A DNA stretch of 6,970 nucleotides from Verrucomicrobiota bacterium (GTDB lineage Bacteria; Verrucomicrobiota; Verrucomicrobiia; Opitutales; Opitutaceae), in the NCBI GenBank assembly GCA_030916665.1, contig JAUPWC010000698.1, positions 1 through 6,970 on the forward strand, in the 5' to 3' direction. Within the stretch, counting starts at the first letter, position 1; each line of letters starts with the position of its first letter. Of the stretch, positions 5,604 to 6,970 are shown in pieces. Made by a program: the position numbers and the translations under genes. Below the pieces are notes generated by a model that did not search any database, had not been told where the DNA came from, and saw only the letters and a list, made by a program, of their open reading frames with translations.

Positions 5604-6970
5604 TCAGGTGTTGGCAGGAGCAGGCGCTTCGTCCTGCAGGAAGGTTTTCTCCTTATAGAACTTGGCGACGAAGGCGTAAACGATCGCGGTGACGAAGCAC
5701 AGCACCGAGAAGAACACATAGAACGTCGCGCCCGGGAGCTTCGAGCTGCCGTCCTCGTTGGCGATGAACTTGTGCACGAACGCGGTGATCAGGTTGCCCG
5801 CGGAAATCGCCCAAAGGTAGAGCACCATGATGATGGATTTCATGCGCTTCGGCGCCTGCGTGTAGGCAAACTCCAGCGACGTGACCGAAACCATGACCTC
5901 GCCGAGCGAGAGCAGCGCGTAGGCCGGCACCTGCCAGGCAATGCTGGGCTTCAACCCGGCGGTGATCCGCGACTCGATCCAGGCGCTGATCAGGAACGAC
6001 GCGGCGGTCACGACCAGACCGATGCCCATTTTGCGCAGCTCGTTCAGCCGGTAGAACCGGTTGATAAACGGATACAGCACGTAGGGGCAGAAGACGATGC
6101 CCACGAGAATGAAGACGCTGTTGAGGGTCTGGATCTGCGAAGAAAGAATCTCAAAGTTCCAGCCGAAGAGCGCCACCTGCCGGTCCATCTTCTCGGCCTG
6201 CAGCACCCACTCACCGCCGCTCTGGTCCCACAGCGACCAGAAGATCGCCACGAACACATAGATGACGGCGATGCGGCCGATGATCGTGAGGCCCTCGCGG
6301 TTGAAGTTGTCGCGGAAGAACGAGCGGCCCGGGGGCGGGATATGCACGAACTTGTAGCGCCCCATCCAGAAGATGACCGCAGCGATGCCCATCAGGATGC
6401 CGGGCACGCCGAAGGCCCAGCCGGGGCCGGCGTATTTGAGCAGGATTGGCGTGAGGGGGATCGAGATCATCGAGCCGGCGTTGATCGCAAAATAGAACCA
6501 GCTGAACGCCTTCGAAAGCTGGGGCTGATTGCTCGCGCCAAACTGGTCGCCGACATTCGCCGAGACACAGGGCTTGATGCCGCCGGAGCCAATGGCAATC
6601 AGCGCCAGGCCGATGCCCAGACCGAGGCGCGTGTCGTCAATGGCCAGGGCGAGATGGCCGCCGCAATACACGAGCGAGAGCCAGAAGATCGTGCGGTATT
6701 TCCCCCAGAACGCGTCGGCCAGGATCGCGCCGAACACGGGGAGGAAATAGTTCAACGAGAGAAACAGGTGATAGTTCTCCGCCGCCTCGCGCTCCGACAT
6801 AACGTCGAGCTGGCCGGAGGAGTTCATGAGATACTGTGTCATGAACACGACGAGGATCGCGCGCATGCCGTAGAAACTGAAGCGCTCCGCCGCCTCGTTG
6901 CCCACGATGTAGGGGATGCCGGGCGGCATCTTGTCCGTCTTGAGCGGCGCGGTGATGAGTTTCTTGTCGT
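5604..6970 (-). CDS. POT/PTR-family proton-coupled peptide transporter (5' end outside window)
   Basis: Inner-membrane transporter of the proton-dependent oligopeptide (POT) branch of the major facilitator superfamily, expected to import di- and tripeptides with protons. The frame contains an internal ATG at 6929 but continues upstream to the edge as DKKLITAPLKTDK before MPPGIPY. That stretch reads like the normal cytoplasmic N-terminus of the family, so the real start is probably just outside. Counting from the internal Met, the hallmark ExxERF motif is EAAERFSFYG (12-21), GGIKPCVSANVGDQFG follows, and the PTR2 signature is FSWFYFAINAGS (142-153). FWSLWDQSGGEW, then SLEFAYTQAPKRMKSIIM and AISAGN, match conserved C-terminal blocks. 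About 12 membrane helices are apparent; the C-terminus is short and ends APAPANT. The ALDH-like gene follows after 12 bp. Substrate range is inferred from the family only. Confidence 0.95.
   Translation of the reverse strand, partial: DKKLITAPLKTDKMPPGIPYIVGNEAAERFSFYGMRAILVVFMTQYLMNSSGQLDVMSEREAAENYHLFLSLNYFLPVFGAILADAFWGKYRTIFWLSLVYCGGHLALAIDDTRLGLGIGLALIAIGSGGIKPCVSANVGDQFGASNQPQLSKAFSWFYFAINAGSMISIPLTPILLKYAGPGWAFGVPGILMGIAAVIFWMGRYKFVHIPPPGRSFFRDNFNREGLTIIGRIAVIYVFVAIFWSLWDQSGGEWVLQAEKMDRQVALFGWNFEILSSQIQTLNSVFILVGIVFCPYVLYPFINRFYRLNELRKMGIGLVVTAASFLISAWIESRITAGLKPSIAWQVPAYALLSLGEVMVSVTSLEFAYTQAPKRMKSIIMVLYLWAISAGNLITAFVHKFIANEDGSSKLPGATFYVFFSVLCFVTAIVYAFVAKFYKEKTFLQDEAPAPANT

Overview
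This is a GC-rich bacterial window with short intergenic gaps and few clear Shine-Dalgarno sequences. The gene types fit a member of the Verrucomicrobiota, possibly near the Opitutaceae: a LytS/LytTR two-component pair, a Phd-type antitoxin with a PIN toxin, a POT transporter and an ALDH16-like half protein. That placement is inferred from gene style and recalled family resemblance; there is no marker gene here.

Left part (1-1999): a two-component system reads leftwards. A LytS/YehU-type membrane histidine kinase overlaps its LytTR-family response regulator by an ATGA, and the regulator runs off the left edge. A 261-bp divergent region separates the kinase from the next block.

Middle (2000-3508): two rightward genes follow, a ribokinase-like PfkB sugar kinase and, 42 bp later, a YdeI/OmpD-associated (DUF1905 plus OmdA) protein. 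They converge on the leftward block across a 54-bp gap that holds a palindromic, probably interspersed repeat.

Right part (3563-6970): five leftward genes are packed tightly. In order of transcription they are a POT/PTR peptide transporter (5' end outside the window), a half-length aldehyde dehydrogenase-like protein without catalytic residues, a Phd/YefM-type antitoxin, a PIN-domain (VapC-type) toxin, and a small four-helix membrane protein whose start overlaps the toxin stop. A perfect 12-bp inverted repeat ends 2 bp before the antitoxin start and is the best candidate for the toxin-antitoxin operator.

No RNA gene, CRISPR array, transposase or origin was seen, and no stretch over 300 bp lacks a gene. 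The points most worth checking are the toxin-antitoxin cassette with its palindrome and coupled membrane protein, the active-site-free ALDH-like protein, and the palindromic repeat. Nothing here clearly amounts to a wholly new system.
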